Source: Terriglobia bacterium (GTDB lineage Bacteria; Acidobacteriota; Terriglobia; Terriglobales; Acidobacteriaceae). From it: 64,000 nt of DNA. The stretch is taken from contig JAIQEU010000001.1 of NCBI GenBank assembly GCA_020073665.1, forward strand, positions 270,922 to 334,921, read 5' to 3'. The translations under genes and the position numbers were made by a program. Below, piece by piece: positions 16,840 through 26,577 of the stretch (its first letter is position 1; each line of letters starts with the position of its first letter). The notes below the pieces were generated by a model. That model was given only the letters and a program-made list of their open reading frames with translations. It was not told the DNA's origin and searched no databases.

Positions 16840-16974
16840 GCACTCAGCATTCAGCACTCAGCCCTTTAGGAGTACTTCTCAGGCTTCGGAAACATAGCGT
16901 GGCTGAATGCCGAGTGCTGAATGCTGAGTGCTGCCATCTGCGACCTGAAGTCCGAGGTCTGACGCCTGAGGTCC
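16840..16974 (+). repeat. large heptamer inverted repeat plus a second heptamer array
   Basis: Units GCACTCA, GCATTCA, GCACTCA (16840-16860) are mirrored by TGAATGC, CGAGTGC, TGAATGC, TGAGTGC (16904-16931). Bases 16840-16862 pair with 16909-16931 (22 of 23). A different array follows at once: GCGACCT, GAAGTCC, GAGGTCT, GACGCCT, GAGGTCC (16940-16974). Confidence 0.8.
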
Positions 16975-17017
16975 GCTCCTAGTAACCTCGGTAACCTGCC
17001 GGTAACGGCAACGCGTG

Positions 17018-17026
17018 TGGTATAAA
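17018..17026 (+). promoter_or_regulatory. extended -10 promoter of mglA
   Basis: The bases read TGGTATAAA, an extended -10. No clear -35 is seen. The leader to the mglA TTG would be about 73 nt. Confidence 0.4.
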
Positions 17027-17105
17027 ACCAGCAGCACCAAGCTCAACATTCAGACGGGGACGTCTCCGGCAGGGGAACGTCTGCCGCAGGTAATTGAGGA
17101 AAGTC

Positions 17106-17693
17106 TTGAGTTTCATCAACTTTGCAGCCCGCGAGATCAATTGCAAGATCGTTTACTATGGCGCCGGCCTGGGCGGCAAAACGACGAACCTGCAGTTCAT
17201 TTATCAAAAGACCGCGGAGCAGCAAAAAGGCAAGATGATCTCGCTGGCCACGGAGACAGAACGTACCCTGTTCTTCGACTTTCTGCCGCTTGACCTGGGT
17301 TCGGTGCGCGGCTTCAAGACCCGCATTCACCTTTATACGGTTCCCGGACAGGTGTTCTACGACGCCAGCCGCAAGCTGATCCTGCGAGGCGTGGACGGCA
17401 TCGTGTTCGTGGCCGACTCGCAGCAGGAACGCATGGACGCCAACGTCGAAGCGCTCGACAACCTGATGGCCAACCTGAAAGAACACGGCTACGACTTCAA
17501 AAAGATCCCCTACGTGCTGCAACTCAACAAGCGCGACCTGCCCAACGTGATGCCGGTGGATTCCCTGTCCAAAGAACTGCGCCGGAAGAACGAGCCCGTC
17601 ATAGAAGCCATCGCCTTCCAGGGGCAGGGCGTGTTCGACACCCTGAAGGAAATCGCCAAGCAGGTTTTGACGGAGCTGAAGCAGGGTGGGTAG
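17106..17693 (+). CDS. mglA: MglA-type polarity GTPase
   Basis: MglA is a Ras-like GTPase that sets cell polarity and drives pole switching or gliding with MglB. The 195-aa product closely follows Myxococcus Mgl[22 protein letters not shown]-loop [27 protein letters not shown], the MglA-type [17 protein letters not shown], and LNKRDLPN for guanine. I choose TTG 17106 because the family starts SFIN and GAGGAAAG (17096-17103) lies just upstream; a TTG at 17094 would place that site inside the gene. No mglB partner is adjacent. A pilT gene at 36929 fits a type IV pilus link. Confidence 0.92.
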   Translation: MSFINFAAREINCKIVYYGAGLGGKTTNLQFIYQKTAEQQKGKMISLATETERTLFFDFLPLDLGSVRGFKTRIHLYTVPGQVFYDASRKLILRGVDGIVFVADSQQERMDANVEALDNLMANLKEHGYDFKKIPYVLQLNKRDLPNVMPVDSLSKELRRKNEPVIEAIAFQGQGVFDTLKEIAKQVLTELKQGG

Positions 17694-17752
17694 GGCCGCT
17701 CCGCAGCACGCCAGAAGGTATCTCGCTATCCTCAGGGACGCAATACTAGCTT

Positions 17753-20548
17753 TTAACGGAAGCCGCTGAACAAGACTACATCGGTATCGTTGTAGCGACC
17801 GCGGGCGATGGCGAATTTCCTGCCGTCGCGTGACCAGGCATAGGCGTAGACGGCACCTGGCTCAGAATTGAAGTGGGTCAACTGCACGGCTGCGCCGCCA
17901 GCCAACGGCTGCATGTAGACATTCTGAACGCTTCCCGACGTGTTTCGGACATAAGTAAGGGCGCGCCCATCCGGCGCCCATCCCAACTCATGGAAGCCTG
18001 GAGGCGCGTCGAGCTCCTTCACGGGTGGACCACCTTCCAGCTTCTGGACGACAATCTTCGACTTTGCAGCAGCACCCTGCCCGTCAATCCTTCCATACGC
18101 TACCAATGCGCCATCCGGAGACACAACCGGGGTCAGCACGTTACCGTGAGCCAGTTCCACCGGTGTGCCGCCGTCAATGGAAACCTTGAAGATGTGCACT
18201 ACGTTGTCCGTAGCTTGAGGTCCGGAGTACACCACCCATTTGCCGTCGGGCGTGCAGGAACCTTGTTCCTCGTCCGTGCCAGAAGTGATCTGCTTCAGTT
18301 CTCCAGTTTCCAAATCAAGCCGCCACAAATTGGGATAGTTGTTCTCCACAACTCGGCCCACTACAACCACGTTACCCGGACCGCAGGCGATTGGGTCGAA
18401 GACTAAGTCATCATGCTCCAGCAAGCGCACCCGGCCGCTGCCATCGGCGGCGGTTACATAGTCGTGAAACGACGCATCCCGCTGCAGGAGCTTCCCCGAA
18501 GCAGTCCATGAGATTGCATATCCCGTTGCTTCTTCTGTCGAGACCGGAGCCAGCTTCCAATCGATGGCGGGGTTCAGGACCGGCGGCGAATCGCCCACAT
18601 AAATCCCGACCGTAGGGCGTTCCTGGGTGGTGACGAACGACTTCCCATCCGCGGTAACACTCAGCCAGGAGTATTGGCTCAAGTCATTGCTGATCTTGAA
18701 AAAATCACCGGTTGGATAGGGTTGAAACCAGATCTGCGGCCGCAGGCCAGTCGACTTTTCCGCTCCCACGAAAAACATACCGGAGGAATCGGGCAGCCAC
18801 GCCACCGCACTGACAATCATCGGGAACGGGAAGTCCTTTACCAGCTTGCCTTCCGGCGTAAATATCAGGATGGACGTGATGGCGGTCTTCCCCACCTCAA
18901 AAGCACCGACCGCGATAAGATTGCCCGCGGCCGCCCAGGAAGGCTCTGTGAGAAAACTAGTATTCTGGATTCCGCGCTGGGCGATCACTTGCTCGCCGCT
19001 GCCGTCAGCGTTTGCAATCAGAAGCTGACTCTCCCCTTTATCTGGAATCATGCGGCGGTACGCCATACGTTTGCCATCGGGGGAAAATGCCACCGAACTG
19101 GCGACATCAGTGACGACTTGTCGTGCTGCTCCACCCAGGGCGGGCACAGAATAGAGATTCGTATCGTTCGGGTTGGCGGGGTCAGCATGCGCGTAATAGA
19201 GATAATTTCCGTCCGGCGTGAAAGCAGCGCCAGTGCCGAACAGACCGGTCTGCGGGGGCACGACCGTGACCTCGCTCCCGGTGGCGACCTGCTTCACCCT
19301 CAAGCTGCGTTCGCCTTCGCGCCTCCCATACGCCACCAAACGGCCGTCTCCTGAGATGCTGGCAAACCCGATGGCCTGTCCGTGATCGGTGAGCGGACGG
19401 ATACTGATGTTGCCAGTGTTGATGGCTGGGCCCCCGCGGCCCACGAGTTTGTAGACCCCGAAACCTGCGGCGAGCACCAGCAAGACCACAACCGCCACGC
19501 TGCCTGCGAGCAAGCCTTTGTGGCGCCGGGCCTCGGCCATCAGCACGGAACCGGACGAAACGGAGGCAGAGGACGAGACCGGTGTGCCGTCAGATCCGGG
19601 GGCGGAAACAGCTGGCCCTGCCGTAGCCGAGGAACCCGCCGCGGACCCGGACCCGGCGACCGCTCTGCCTGATTCTGTTTCCCGCTTCAGCCGCTTCAGG
19701 TCGGCCCGCATTTCGGAAGCGTGCTGGTAACGCAACTCCCGGTCCTTTTCCAGGGCTTTGCTGATGATCCTCTCCAGCTCAAGGGGAACATCCGGATTGA
19801 GACGAACCGTTGCCGTCGGCGCTTTGTGCAGGATCGCATCAAAGATGTCACCCGACGCTTCGCCTCGGAACGGCATCACGCCGGTCACCATCTCATACAG
19901 AACCGCACCGAAGGAAAACAGGTCAGTGCGCGCATCCAGGTCCTTGCCCCGTACTTGCTCCGGCGACATGTAAGCCACCGTGCCCATCGTGGCCCCCGGA
20001 CTGGTCAGCAGCTCCTCACTGATCAAAGTCGTCTCCGGAACGGTTTCTCCCGCAGCGTCGCTAACCCGGCTGCTGCGCAGGGTTAGCTTGGCCAGACCGA
20101 AGTCGAGAATCTTGGCATGTCCGCGCTTGGTCACGAAAAGGTTTGCCGGCTTGATGTCGCGATGGACGATGCCCTCGGCGTGGGCAGCATCCAGCGCCTC
20201 GGCAATCTCGATGGACAAGGCCAACACCATCTCGATGTCCAGAGGCCGCCCCGCAATGCGGTGCCTCAAGGTCACGCCATCCAGAAACTCCATGGCGATA
20301 AAGGGCTGGCCATGCTGGTCATCAATTTCATAAACCGTACAGATGTTGGGATGGTTCAAAGCAGAAGCGGCCTTGGCTTCACGCTGGAAGCGGCTCAGAG
20401 CCTGCTCATCGTTGACCACTTTATCCGGCAGAAATTTGAGGGCGACAAAGCGGCCGAGTTTGACATCCTCGGCCTTGTAAACGATGCCCATCCCGCCACC
20501 CCCGAGTCGCTCGGTGACGCGGTAGTGGGAAATGGTCTGGCCGATCAT
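17753..20548 (-). CDS. Ser/Thr protein kinase with extracytoplasmic TolB-like propeller (first)
   Basis: A 931-aa PknB-like receptor kinase. The kinase domain (about 9-285) has [14 protein letters not shown], the lysine in [21 protein letters not shown] and the activation-segment end [11 protein letters not shown] Ser/Ala-rich linker leads to one membrane helix ([19 protein letters not shown], about 345-367). The rest is a beta-propeller of PD40/TolB repeats ([47 protein letters not shown]), presumably outside the membrane as a sensor. The promoter spacing implies an almost leaderless mRNA. The signal sensed is unknown. Confidence 0.93.
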   Translation of the reverse strand: MIGQTISHYRVTERLGGGGMGIVYKAEDVKLGRFVALKFLPDKVVNDEQALSRFQREAKAASALNHPNICTVYEIDDQHGQPFIAMEFLDGVTLRHRIAGRPLDIEMVLALSIEIAEALDAAHAEGIVHRDIKPANLFVTKRGHAKILDFGLAKLTLRSSRVSDAAGETVPETTLISEELLTSPGATMGTVAYMSPEQVRGKDLDARTDLFSFGAVLYEMVTGVMPFRGEASGDIFDAILHKAPTATVRLNPDVPLELERIISKALEKDRELRYQHASEMRADLKRLKRETESGRAVAGSGSAAGSSATAGPAVSAPGSDGTPVSSSASVSSGSVLMAEARRHKGLLAGSVAVVVLLVLAAGFGVYKLVGRGGPAINTGNISIRPLTDHGQAIGFASISGDGRLVAYGRREGERSLRVKQVATGSEVTVVPPQTGLFGTGAAFTPDGNYLYYAHADPANPNDTNLYSVPALGGAARQVVTDVASSVAFSPDGKRMAYRRMIPDKGESQLLIANADGSGEQVIAQRGIQNTSFLTEPSWAAAGNLIAVGAFEVGKTAITSILIFTPEGKLVKDFPFPMIVSAVAWLPDSSGMFFVGAEKSTGLRPQIWFQPYPTGDFFKISNDLSQYSWLSVTADGKSFVTTQERPTVGIYVGDSPPVLNPAIDWKLAPVSTEEATGYAISWTASGKLLQRDASFHDYVTAADGSGRVRLLEHDDLVFDPIACGPGNVVVVGRVVENNYPNLWRLDLETGELKQITSGTDEEQGSCTPDGKWVVYSGPQATDNVVHIFKVSIDGGTPVELAHGNVLTPVVSPDGALVAYGRIDGQGAAAKSKIVVQKLEGGPPVKELDAPPGFHELGWAPDGRALTYVRNTSGSVQNVYMQPLAGGAAVQLTHFNSEPGAVYAYAWSRDGRKFAIARGRYNDTDVVLFSGFR

Positions 20549-20557
20549 GCGTGGCGA

Positions 20558-20586
20558 ATCTTACGTCGGCAAAACCAGCAAGTCAA
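20558..20586 (-). promoter_or_regulatory. sigma-70 type promoter of the first kinase gene
   Basis: On the minus strand TTGACT (20586-20581) and TAAGAT (20563-20558) are 17 bp apart. The start point would fall near 20551, only 3-4 nt before the ATG at 20548. Confidence 0.65.
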
Positions 20587-20668
20587 CGAAGCTCAGGGAG
20601 TCTGACCGGGATTCCGAACTGCCTGCGACTCCATGCTCCCCACCTTCGCGGTGTTCGAAAGACCGACA

Positions 20669-20700
20669 CCCCACCTTTGCAGAGAACGCAAAGGGGGCAC
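20669..20700 (+). repeat. hairpin repeat with AGAGAAC loop
   Basis: CCTTTGC-free flanks aside, the core is CCTTTGC... in the form CCTTTGC/GCAAAGG: 20674-20680 pairs with 20688-20694 around loop AGAGAAC, with C/G-rich flanks. Relatives are at 23727-23762 and 27152-27192. The remainder of 20549-20847 holds no gene. Confidence 0.6.
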
Positions 20701-20847
20701 GCGCTCGGGTTCAGAGCACAGAGACTAATATGGGTGCTTCACAACTGCCTGTTTGCGACGGTCACCCCAAGTCCTGATACCAGCCACTGAACCTCCGTAA
20801 TCTTCGCCCACGAAGATCACTGCGCTACCTTGTCCCCTGGTGGGGGG

Positions 20848-21192
20848 ATGATTCTCAAGAGTGAGCCCGTCCAGAACCGGCGCCGGCGGCAGCGTCAATT
20901 GCTGAACGCCTCCGTACAAGTGTTCGCCGGATCTGCGCACGTGGATGCTCTTGGCATCAACCTCAGCGAGGTCGGGATGTGCCTGTTTGCCATCGCGAAT
21001 CTGCCGCTAGGTTCGCAAATTCAGGTCGAATTTCTACCACCCCGATGCCAGGAACGGGTTCGCGTGCGTGGAACGGTCCGCCATCGCGCTCTGTATTTGT
21101 ACGGAATCGAGTTTCTTGTGGATGCAGATCAACCCTCGGGAAGTTGGGCAGCTGCAGGCGGAATTACCGGCCGCGAGTCCCTTCGCTCGTAG
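20848..21192 (+). CDS. PilZ domain protein
   Basis: A 114-aa single-domain PilZ protein, a family that typically binds cyclic di-GMP. The Arg-rich RRRRQR motif near residues 11-16 and NLSEVGMC match the RxxxR and (D/N)xSxxG binding motifs, and the barrel ends with VRHRALYLYGIEFL. The start at ATG 20848 follows a GGTGGGGGG stretch. A convergent PilZ-GAF gene lies downstream, which suggests local clustering of second-messenger receptors. The downstream target is unknown. Confidence 0.8.
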   Translation: MILKSEPVQNRRRRQRQLLNASVQVFAGSAHVDALGINLSEVGMCLFAIANLPLGSQIQVEFLPPRCQERVRVRGTVRHRALYLYGIEFLVDADQPSGSWAAAGGITGRESLRS

Positions 21193-21199
21193 CCGGAGA

Positions 21200-21240
21200 C
21201 CCCAGCCTTTCACATTTTTCGCCAAAGCGTGGGGCGGGAC
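21200..21240 (-). repeat. diverged hairpin repeat (inverted copy)
   Basis: CCAGCCTTTCACatttttcGCCAAAGCGTGGGGCGGGA in two arms resembles, on the minus strand, the CCCACCTTTG-loop-CAAAGGTGGG family, with loop GAAAAAT. A further degenerate copy ending GAGCACCCGG runs to 21353. Confidence 0.4.
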
Positions 21241-21356
21241 CATCTCTCAAGGCCTCGGGTTCGCCGGCTCTCTTCTTACAAGAAAAGAAATCCCCAGAGG
21301 GATAGGACCGTGGAATTGAGCCCTGACACAGAACCACAAAGACGGAGCACCCGGTT

Positions 21357-22298
21357 TCAGGTGAGCCCTACTTGCCTCATGGCTAGCAGCACGGTCTGGG
21401 CCAGGCGCTCGACCACGGCGACGTCGCCTTCATCAAAAGCAAAGGGATGAGCCGAGAGGACCTCCAGCAATCCCACGATTTCGCGCTCGTACTGGATGGG
21501 GGCGGCCAGGATGGAGCGGATGCCGAGCCGGCGGCAACTGCCGGCATTCACCCGCTCATCAATTTCGGCATCGTCGCAGCGCAGGGCTTTACCCCTGCGC
21601 ACACACTCTCCGGAGAAGCCGGCATTCACGTCCAGCCGAGCACCCAGCGCCGGGGCATTGGCTCCAATACTGGCCCGGCACATCATTGACCCGTTGTGGG
21701 CAAGCGCGATGGCGGCGCTGTCTCCGCGGGTGAGTGAGCGGGCGCGTTCCCCGATCATCCGCAGGGCTGCGTTCAGGTCAGAACCGAGCGAGTTGAACTC
21801 GTACTGGATCGTGCTCGAAGTTAGCGGAGAACCCTTCTTCTCCGGCATGACCGCGTCCCATTCCAGGCTGATGGCCCGGGGTCCGGGCATCTCAGTTCCC
21901 GCAGGGTTCAGGTGCAGTGCGGCCAAAGCTGGTTCGCCCAGAGTCAGCTTGGGCACCTTGCGGCTGGGCGTGGAAGCGTTGTGTTCGAGCCACTCATCTA
22001 GGCGGATGCGCGCTTCCTCCGGCAGTTCGGAGAAGCGTATGCCGGCGCGGCCCAGGGCGTCGGCCCAGGCGACGTAGCCAGTGGTCTCCACGCAGGTAGC
22101 GGGATCGGACAGGTTCAATTGCAGCCGGATGGGACGGGAGACTTCCAGGGGAGCAGGGGTCTGCATGGAAATGCCTTGCTCGCTCAGGTCCAGGATCATG
22201 CCGCCGGTGACGCCGTCGAAGCTGGCGAAGGCCGGGGCGTGCACCTTGTGCCGCAGCCAGCGGCGCCGGTCCGGAATTGTCTCCTGGTATCCTCCCAC
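21357..22298 (-). CDS. PilZ-GAF two-domain protein
   Basis: A 313-aa cytosolic protein. The N-terminal PilZ domain (about 8-110) has RRRWLRHKV and DLSEQGISMQ, the cyclic di-GMP binding signatures, and ends with GRAGIRFSELPEE. A linker (110-165) follows. The GAF domain (about 170-310) has RARSLTRGDSAAIALAHNG, GFSGECVRRGKALRCDDAEI and SILAAPIQYEREIVGLLEVL. No output enzyme domain is present, so it is probably a receptor or adaptor. The GAF ligand is unknown. It is convergent with the single PilZ gene. Confidence 0.85.
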   Translation of the reverse strand: MGGYQETIPDRRRWLRHKVHAPAFASFDGVTGGMILDLSEQGISMQTPAPLEVSRPIRLQLNLSDPATCVETTGYVAWADALGRAGIRFSELPEEARIRLDEWLEHNASTPSRKVPKLTLGEPALAALHLNPAGTEMPGPRAISLEWDAVMPEKKGSPLTSSTIQYEFNSLGSDLNAALRMIGERARSLTRGDSAAIALAHNGSMMCRASIGANAPALGARLDVNAGFSGECVRRGKALRCDDAEIDERVNAGSCRRLGIRSILAAPIQYEREIVGLLEVLSAHPFAFDEGDVAVVERLAQTVLLAMRQVGLT

Positions 22299-22477
22299 AA
22301 GTCGCTCACTCCTGCGGCTATCTGCCCGTACCGGGTCGAGACTAACTCCTTCTGCTCACCTCAGCTTGAGACAGACGCCGACGAACATGATGACAAGGAA
22401 AGGCGAGCTAAGAAAGTGCACGTGCGGGTTCCGCCGGGGAATCTGCAGGTTTGTGCGATCTCCGCAACAACAAAAAT

Positions 22478-22505
22478 TGACTTGTGTCTCTGACGGCCTT
22501 AACAT
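22478..22505 (+). promoter_or_regulatory. promoter upstream of the dipeptidase-like gene
   Basis: TTGACT (22478-22483) and TAACAT (22500-22505) are 16 bp apart. The start near 22512 leaves a leader of about 47 nt. Confidence 0.45.
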
Positions 22506-22558
22506 CCGCTGCCACAGGTGCACTCGTGATCGGAGCCGCCATCGTGCGGGAAGCGCTT

Positions 22559-23683
22559 ATGAACCGTCGTGAATTCTCACGCATCATGCTTGGCGGTTCC
22601 GTCTCCGCCATGCTGTCTTCCTCTCTTCTTGCTCAGCAATTGGCCGGCGACAGTCCGGTTTCGAGCCAGGCCACCGAGTTGTACAAGCGTTCGCTCATTC
22701 TCGACTGCAACTGCGGACCGCCAGCCACAGGCACCTTGCCGCTGCCGCAGGCTGACCTCCACCTGGTACGCAATTCCGGGGTTCATGTCGTCAAGTGGTC
22801 GCTCGGCGGAATTAATGAGGGTTTTGCGGACACCGCGCAGGAGATTGCGTACCTCTACCAGATGATCGAGGTTCATCCTGCATATTTCCTGCAGGTGCGA
22901 GTACCGGCCGACATGGAGCGCAGCCGGCGCGAGGGGAAGCTGGGCATCATCCTTTCCTTTGAGAGCGTGGACATGCTGGAGGGGAAAATCGACTATCTCG
23001 AAGCTTTCCGCAATTTCGGGGTTCGCGTGATGCAGCTTTCCTACAACCGCAAGTCAGCTTTCGGAGCCGGCGTGATGGAACCGAACGGAGGAGGGCTGAG
23101 CCCGCTTGGGCACGCGGCGGTGAAGAAGATGAACTCTCTTGGCATGACCATCGATCTCAGCCACGCGAACCCGCAAACCACGGCCGATGCCATGACGGCC
23201 TCATCGAAACCGGTGATCATGTCGCATGCCGGCTGCGTGGCAGTGCACCCGCATCCCCGCAACAAGACCGACGAACAGCTGCGCGCACTGGCCGACAAGG
23301 GTGGGGTGGTGGGCATTTACGATTTACCCTACCTGACGGCCTCACCCAGGCAGCCGACGGTTGACGATTACATGGCGCACATGGAGCATGCGCTGAAAGT
23401 GGCCGGCGAAGATCATGTGGGCGTGGGCAGCGATGCTTCGCTCGATCCTTTCGACACCAGCCCGAAGGGTATGGCGGAGTTCAACAAATTCGAAGAACAG
23501 CGGCAGAAATCCGGCCTCGCGGCGCCGGAGGAAGACCGGCCGACTTACGTGGTAGGACTGAACATTCCGCGCAGGATCGAGGTGATCGCCGATCAGTTGC
23601 TGAAGCGCGGGTATTCAGCGAGGATCGCCGAGAAGATTGTTGGCGCAAACTTTGCCAGGGTGTTGAGTGAGACCTGGACGTAG
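22559..23683 (+). CDS. membrane dipeptidase-like (M19) protein with altered metal site
   Basis: A 374-aa protein of the renal dipeptidase family, exported by a Tat-like signal (MNRREFSRIMLGGSVSAM). Several metal-site regions are kept: the Glu in ILSFESVDML, the His in TIDLSHANP, the His in VIMSHAGC and the Asp in VGVGSDASLD. However the first ligand pair, His-x-Asp in DGHNDLP of active family members, is replaced by DCNCGPP. A one-metal site or lost activity is possible. The ATG at 22559 is chosen for the signal peptide; the frame is open to 22484, where the promoter lies. Confidence 0.82.
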   Translation: MNRREFSRIMLGGSVSAMLSSSLLAQQLAGDSPVSSQATELYKRSLILDCNCGPPATGTLPLPQADLHLVRNSGVHVVKWSLGGINEGFADTAQEIAYLYQMIEVHPAYFLQVRVPADMERSRREGKLGIILSFESVDMLEGKIDYLEAFRNFGVRVMQLSYNRKSAFGAGVMEPNGGGLSPLGHAAVKKMNSLGMTIDLSHANPQTTADAMTASSKPVIMSHAGCVAVHPHPRNKTDEQLRALADKGGVVGIYDLPYLTASPRQPTVDDYMAHMEHALKVAGEDHVGVGSDASLDPFDTSPKGMAEFNKFEEQRQKSGLAAPEEDRPTYVVGLNIPRRIEVIADQLLKRGYSARIAEKIVGANFARVLSETWT

Positions 23684-23726
23684 GTTGTCGGGTAGAAAAC
23701 CCCGGACGGATGAGGCTGCGGAATTC

Positions 23727-23762
23727 CACTTTTGCAAGAAACGCAAAGGCGGGCCACCCGGC
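23727..23762 (+). repeat. hairpin repeat with AAGAAAC loop
   Basis: CTTTTGC (23729-23735) pairs with GCAAAGG (23743-23749) around loop AAGAAAC, then GGGCCACCCGG. It has the same design as the copies at 20669 and 27152. Confidence 0.6.
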
Positions 23763-23797
23763 TCGGTGTACTGCCAGTTGCACCCGGTCTTCGCGAT

Positions 23798-26524
23798 CTA
23801 TTTCTTCAAATCCCCCACCCAGTTCGTAACCAGAACCATCGGGATGGAAACGCTTTCGGGATAGGTGGCGAAGATAAAGTGCTGGCCGTCGGGAGCGACG
23901 TCGTACGGTACCCCCACTGGAGCGATGTAATTCACCTGGAACGCGGTGCGTACCGGGTCTAATTCAAACTCTGCGCTCTTGGTGTTGACCGTGGCGGCGT
24001 GCATAAAGCCGTCGAGACCTACGTAGTAGATCTCCTTGCTGTCGCCACGCCAGTTGGGGAAAGTTCCTCCGTCCTGCGAGACCTGCCACTTGCCCTCGCC
24101 GCTGGGGAAGTGGGTCACATAAATCTCTTCCCGTCCTGACTCAGTCGAACTGTAGGCCAGCCAGCGGCCGTCGGGGGAAAGACAGGACTGAATGATTCGG
24201 GCTTGCGGAGACTGGGGCTGAACGATGGGGAACGGTTTCTTGTCGCCGGTCAAGGGCAGGGCCCACACTCCGGAGACGGTGGGACCGGTCTGTTCCATGT
24301 GGACAAGGTAGCGTCCGTCGGGCGACCACTGCGGCTGAAACAGGGTGCGGGCCTGCCCGTTAGTATCGCCCTCCATCAGGACTTCTTCTTGCCCGCCGCC
24401 GTTGGCCAGGCGGGTGCGCAGCGAGGTCCCAGTGACCACCGTGGGCCCACTCTGTCTGACATACACGACCCGCTGGCCGTCCGCTGACCACGACGGCATC
24501 AGGTGGGTGGCGCCGCCGAAAGTGAGGCGGGTAGGCGCTCCGCCACTCAGGTTGAATACCCAGATGTCGGCTTGCGGATCTCCCATGGATACGGCCAGGC
24601 GTTTGCCGTCCGGAGAAAATCGGCCGCTGCCTTTGTAGAAGGCCCGTTCGCCGACCTTCTTGAGCAATTTGCCGCTGGCATCCAGCCAGTAAAGATCCGT
24701 CCCCAGCGCTTTCGATCCCGGCTCGTAGACCAGCAAGCCGTTCTGGCTGGCGGCAAATGAGGTGTGCCATGTTCCGGAGTCGTATTCCACCGAGTTTGCC
24801 ACCGGCGCCGGATCACCTGACACCGTTCCGCTGGAGGGATCGAACTTCTGCGCCAGCAATGCCTGCTGCAGGTGGTAGAGCAGATAGCCGGAGGCATATT
24901 GAGCGTCGGAATCGGAGTCGATCACGTGCTTGTACGAACCATCCGCGAGCGAACCGAAATAAATTCCCTGCTCCGATCCTCCGGAGTGATTGGTGGCGAA
25001 GAACAGGAAATGCTTGCCGTCGGGCAGGAATTTGGGCCAGCGGTGGGTAGTGTGCTTGCCGCCTTCAAACTTGGTCAGGCGCGCCGGGGTTCCACCCGAG
25101 GCGCTGACTCGCCAGATGGAATCCCGGTAGTCCGGCTCGTAGATGATGACATTGTCCTGGTTCCAGGATCCGCCGCGCGCATTCGGGGCGTCTGCGAGAA
25201 CGGTGACTGGACCGCCCGACGCCTGCACTTTCTTGAGATGGCCGTCAGCAAAGAATCCTATGAACTTCCCATCTGCGGACCAAAAAGGAAAGAAGGCGCC
25301 ATCGGTGCCCTCGAGTTTCCGGGGGGTCAGATCGCCGAGAGACTGCACCCAGATCAAGTCCCGGTCCTTCTGGGTGCGGGCGCAGAACGCCACCGCGGTG
25401 CCGTCCGCCGTGATCACCGGCGGCCCGGAAAAGTCGCCGGTGAAGTCGAAGCCCACCTCGGGAGGCGGGGGCAAATACGATCGCAAAGTTTGTGTGGGCT
25501 GGCTCTGCCGCAAGCTCAACCAGGTAACAACCGCCAGCAGTGCCGCCACCGCCGCGGCCCACAACAGACGTTCGCGCCAAGGTCGACGCGGACGAACCTC
25601 GGGCGCCGGGCTTACTCCCGAAGCGCCGCTCGCAATCCAGCGCAGCTGCCGGGCCAGGTCGCCGGCATTCTGCCAGCGCGATTGCGGATCCTTCGCTAAA
25701 CACTCGCTGACGACGTGATCAAGTGCGGGCGGGGCCATGGCCTGAATCTTGGTGATTGGCTCGGGCTCTTTCTCCAGGATGGCCGACGCGACCGAGAGCT
25801 GGCTCTTGCCCTCGAAGGCGCGCTTGCCGGTAATCATCTCGTAGAGCACGGCGCCGAAGCTGAAGATGTCGCTGCGGGCATCCGCTTCCTGACCGTGCAG
25901 CAGTTCGGGCGCCATGTACTGGAACGTGCCCACGATGGTGCCCTGCTGCGTAAGCGCGCCCGGCGGCGCACTCAGTGCCGACAAATTCATAGTCGGCGTG
26001 GAGGGCGTCAGGGGCCCTTTATCGCTCAGGGCCTGTGCGCCCAGAATGGCCACTGGTTTGGCCAGGCCGAAGTCGAGCAGCTTGGCGCCCGCTGGTGTGA
26101 GCATGATGTTCCCCGGCTTCAGGTCGCGGTGCACGATGCCGGCACGGTGCGCTTTCTCCAGCGCGTCGCAGATCTGCACACCGCACTCCAAGACCTGCTT
26201 GAGGGGCAGCGGTCCTTTTTGCAGCCTTTGCTCCAGGGTCTCACCCTGCACGTACTCCATCACCAGGTACGAAGTTCCATCCTGGCTACCCACGTCGTGC
26301 AGCACGCAAATATGCGGATGATTCAGCGAAGAAATGACCCGGGCCTCGCGTTCGAAGCGCTGCCTGGCCTCAGGACTGGAAGAAAGATGCGGGGGCAGGA
26401 TCTTGACCGCCACGGTGCGATCGAGGCGGGTGTCGCGGGCACGGTACACTTCACCCATTCCGCCAGCCCCCAGCGGAGACTGGATCTCATAAGGACCGAG
26501 TTTGGTGCCAGAAGTGAGCGCCAT
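23798..26524 (-). CDS. Ser/Thr protein kinase with extracytoplasmic TolB-like propeller (second)
   Basis: A 908-aa receptor kinase, a paralogue of the one at 17753. The kinase domain (about 8-285) shows LGAGGMGEVYRARD, VAVKILP, HRDLKPGN, DFGLAKPV and GTFQYMAPE. One membrane helix follows (LLWAAAVAALLAVVTWLSL, about 315-335). Five or more TolB/WD40-like blades come after it (FPFWSADGKFIGFFADGHL, GRFSPDGKRLAVSMGD, SWSADGQRVVYVRQ, CLSPDGRWLAYSSTESGREE). I take ATG 26524 (MALTSGTKLGPYEIQ) rather than the TTG at 26536, because the latter overlaps the -10 box. Confidence 0.93.
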   Translation of the reverse strand: MALTSGTKLGPYEIQSPLGAGGMGEVYRARDTRLDRTVAVKILPPHLSSSPEARQRFEREARVISSLNHPHICVLHDVGSQDGTSYLVMEYVQGETLEQRLQKGPLPLKQVLECGVQICDALEKAHRAGIVHRDLKPGNIMLTPAGAKLLDFGLAKPVAILGAQALSDKGPLTPSTPTMNLSALSAPPGALTQQGTIVGTFQYMAPELLHGQEADARSDIFSFGAVLYEMITGKRAFEGKSQLSVASAILEKEPEPITKIQAMAPPALDHVVSECLAKDPQSRWQNAGDLARQLRWIASGASGVSPAPEVRPRRPWRERLLWAAAVAALLAVVTWLSLRQSQPTQTLRSYLPPPPEVGFDFTGDFSGPPVITADGTAVAFCARTQKDRDLIWVQSLGDLTPRKLEGTDGAFFPFWSADGKFIGFFADGHLKKVQASGGPVTVLADAPNARGGSWNQDNVIIYEPDYRDSIWRVSASGGTPARLTKFEGGKHTTHRWPKFLPDGKHFLFFATNHSGGSEQGIYFGSLADGSYKHVIDSDSDAQYASGYLLYHLQQALLAQKFDPSSGTVSGDPAPVANSVEYDSGTWHTSFAASQNGLLVYEPGSKALGTDLYWLDASGKLLKKVGERAFYKGSGRFSPDGKRLAVSMGDPQADIWVFNLSGGAPTRLTFGGATHLMPSWSADGQRVVYVRQSGPTVVTGTSLRTRLANGGGQEEVLMEGDTNGQARTLFQPQWSPDGRYLVHMEQTGPTVSGVWALPLTGDKKPFPIVQPQSPQARIIQSCLSPDGRWLAYSSTESGREEIYVTHFPSGEGKWQVSQDGGTFPNWRGDSKEIYYVGLDGFMHAATVNTKSAEFELDPVRTAFQVNYIAPVGVPYDVAPDGQHFIFATYPESVSIPMVLVTNWVGDLKK

Positions 26525-26535
26525 CCGTGCGCGCA

Positions 26536-26541
26536 ATTATA
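26536..26541 (-). promoter_or_regulatory. -10 box of the second kinase gene
   Basis: A perfect TATAAT on the minus strand, 11 nt before the ATG at 26524. The predicted start leaves a leader of about 5 nt. No good -35 is seen. Confidence 0.5.
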
Positions 26542-26577
26542 GCCTCAGGGAAGGCTCGGGGGATTGTGATTGCGAAA

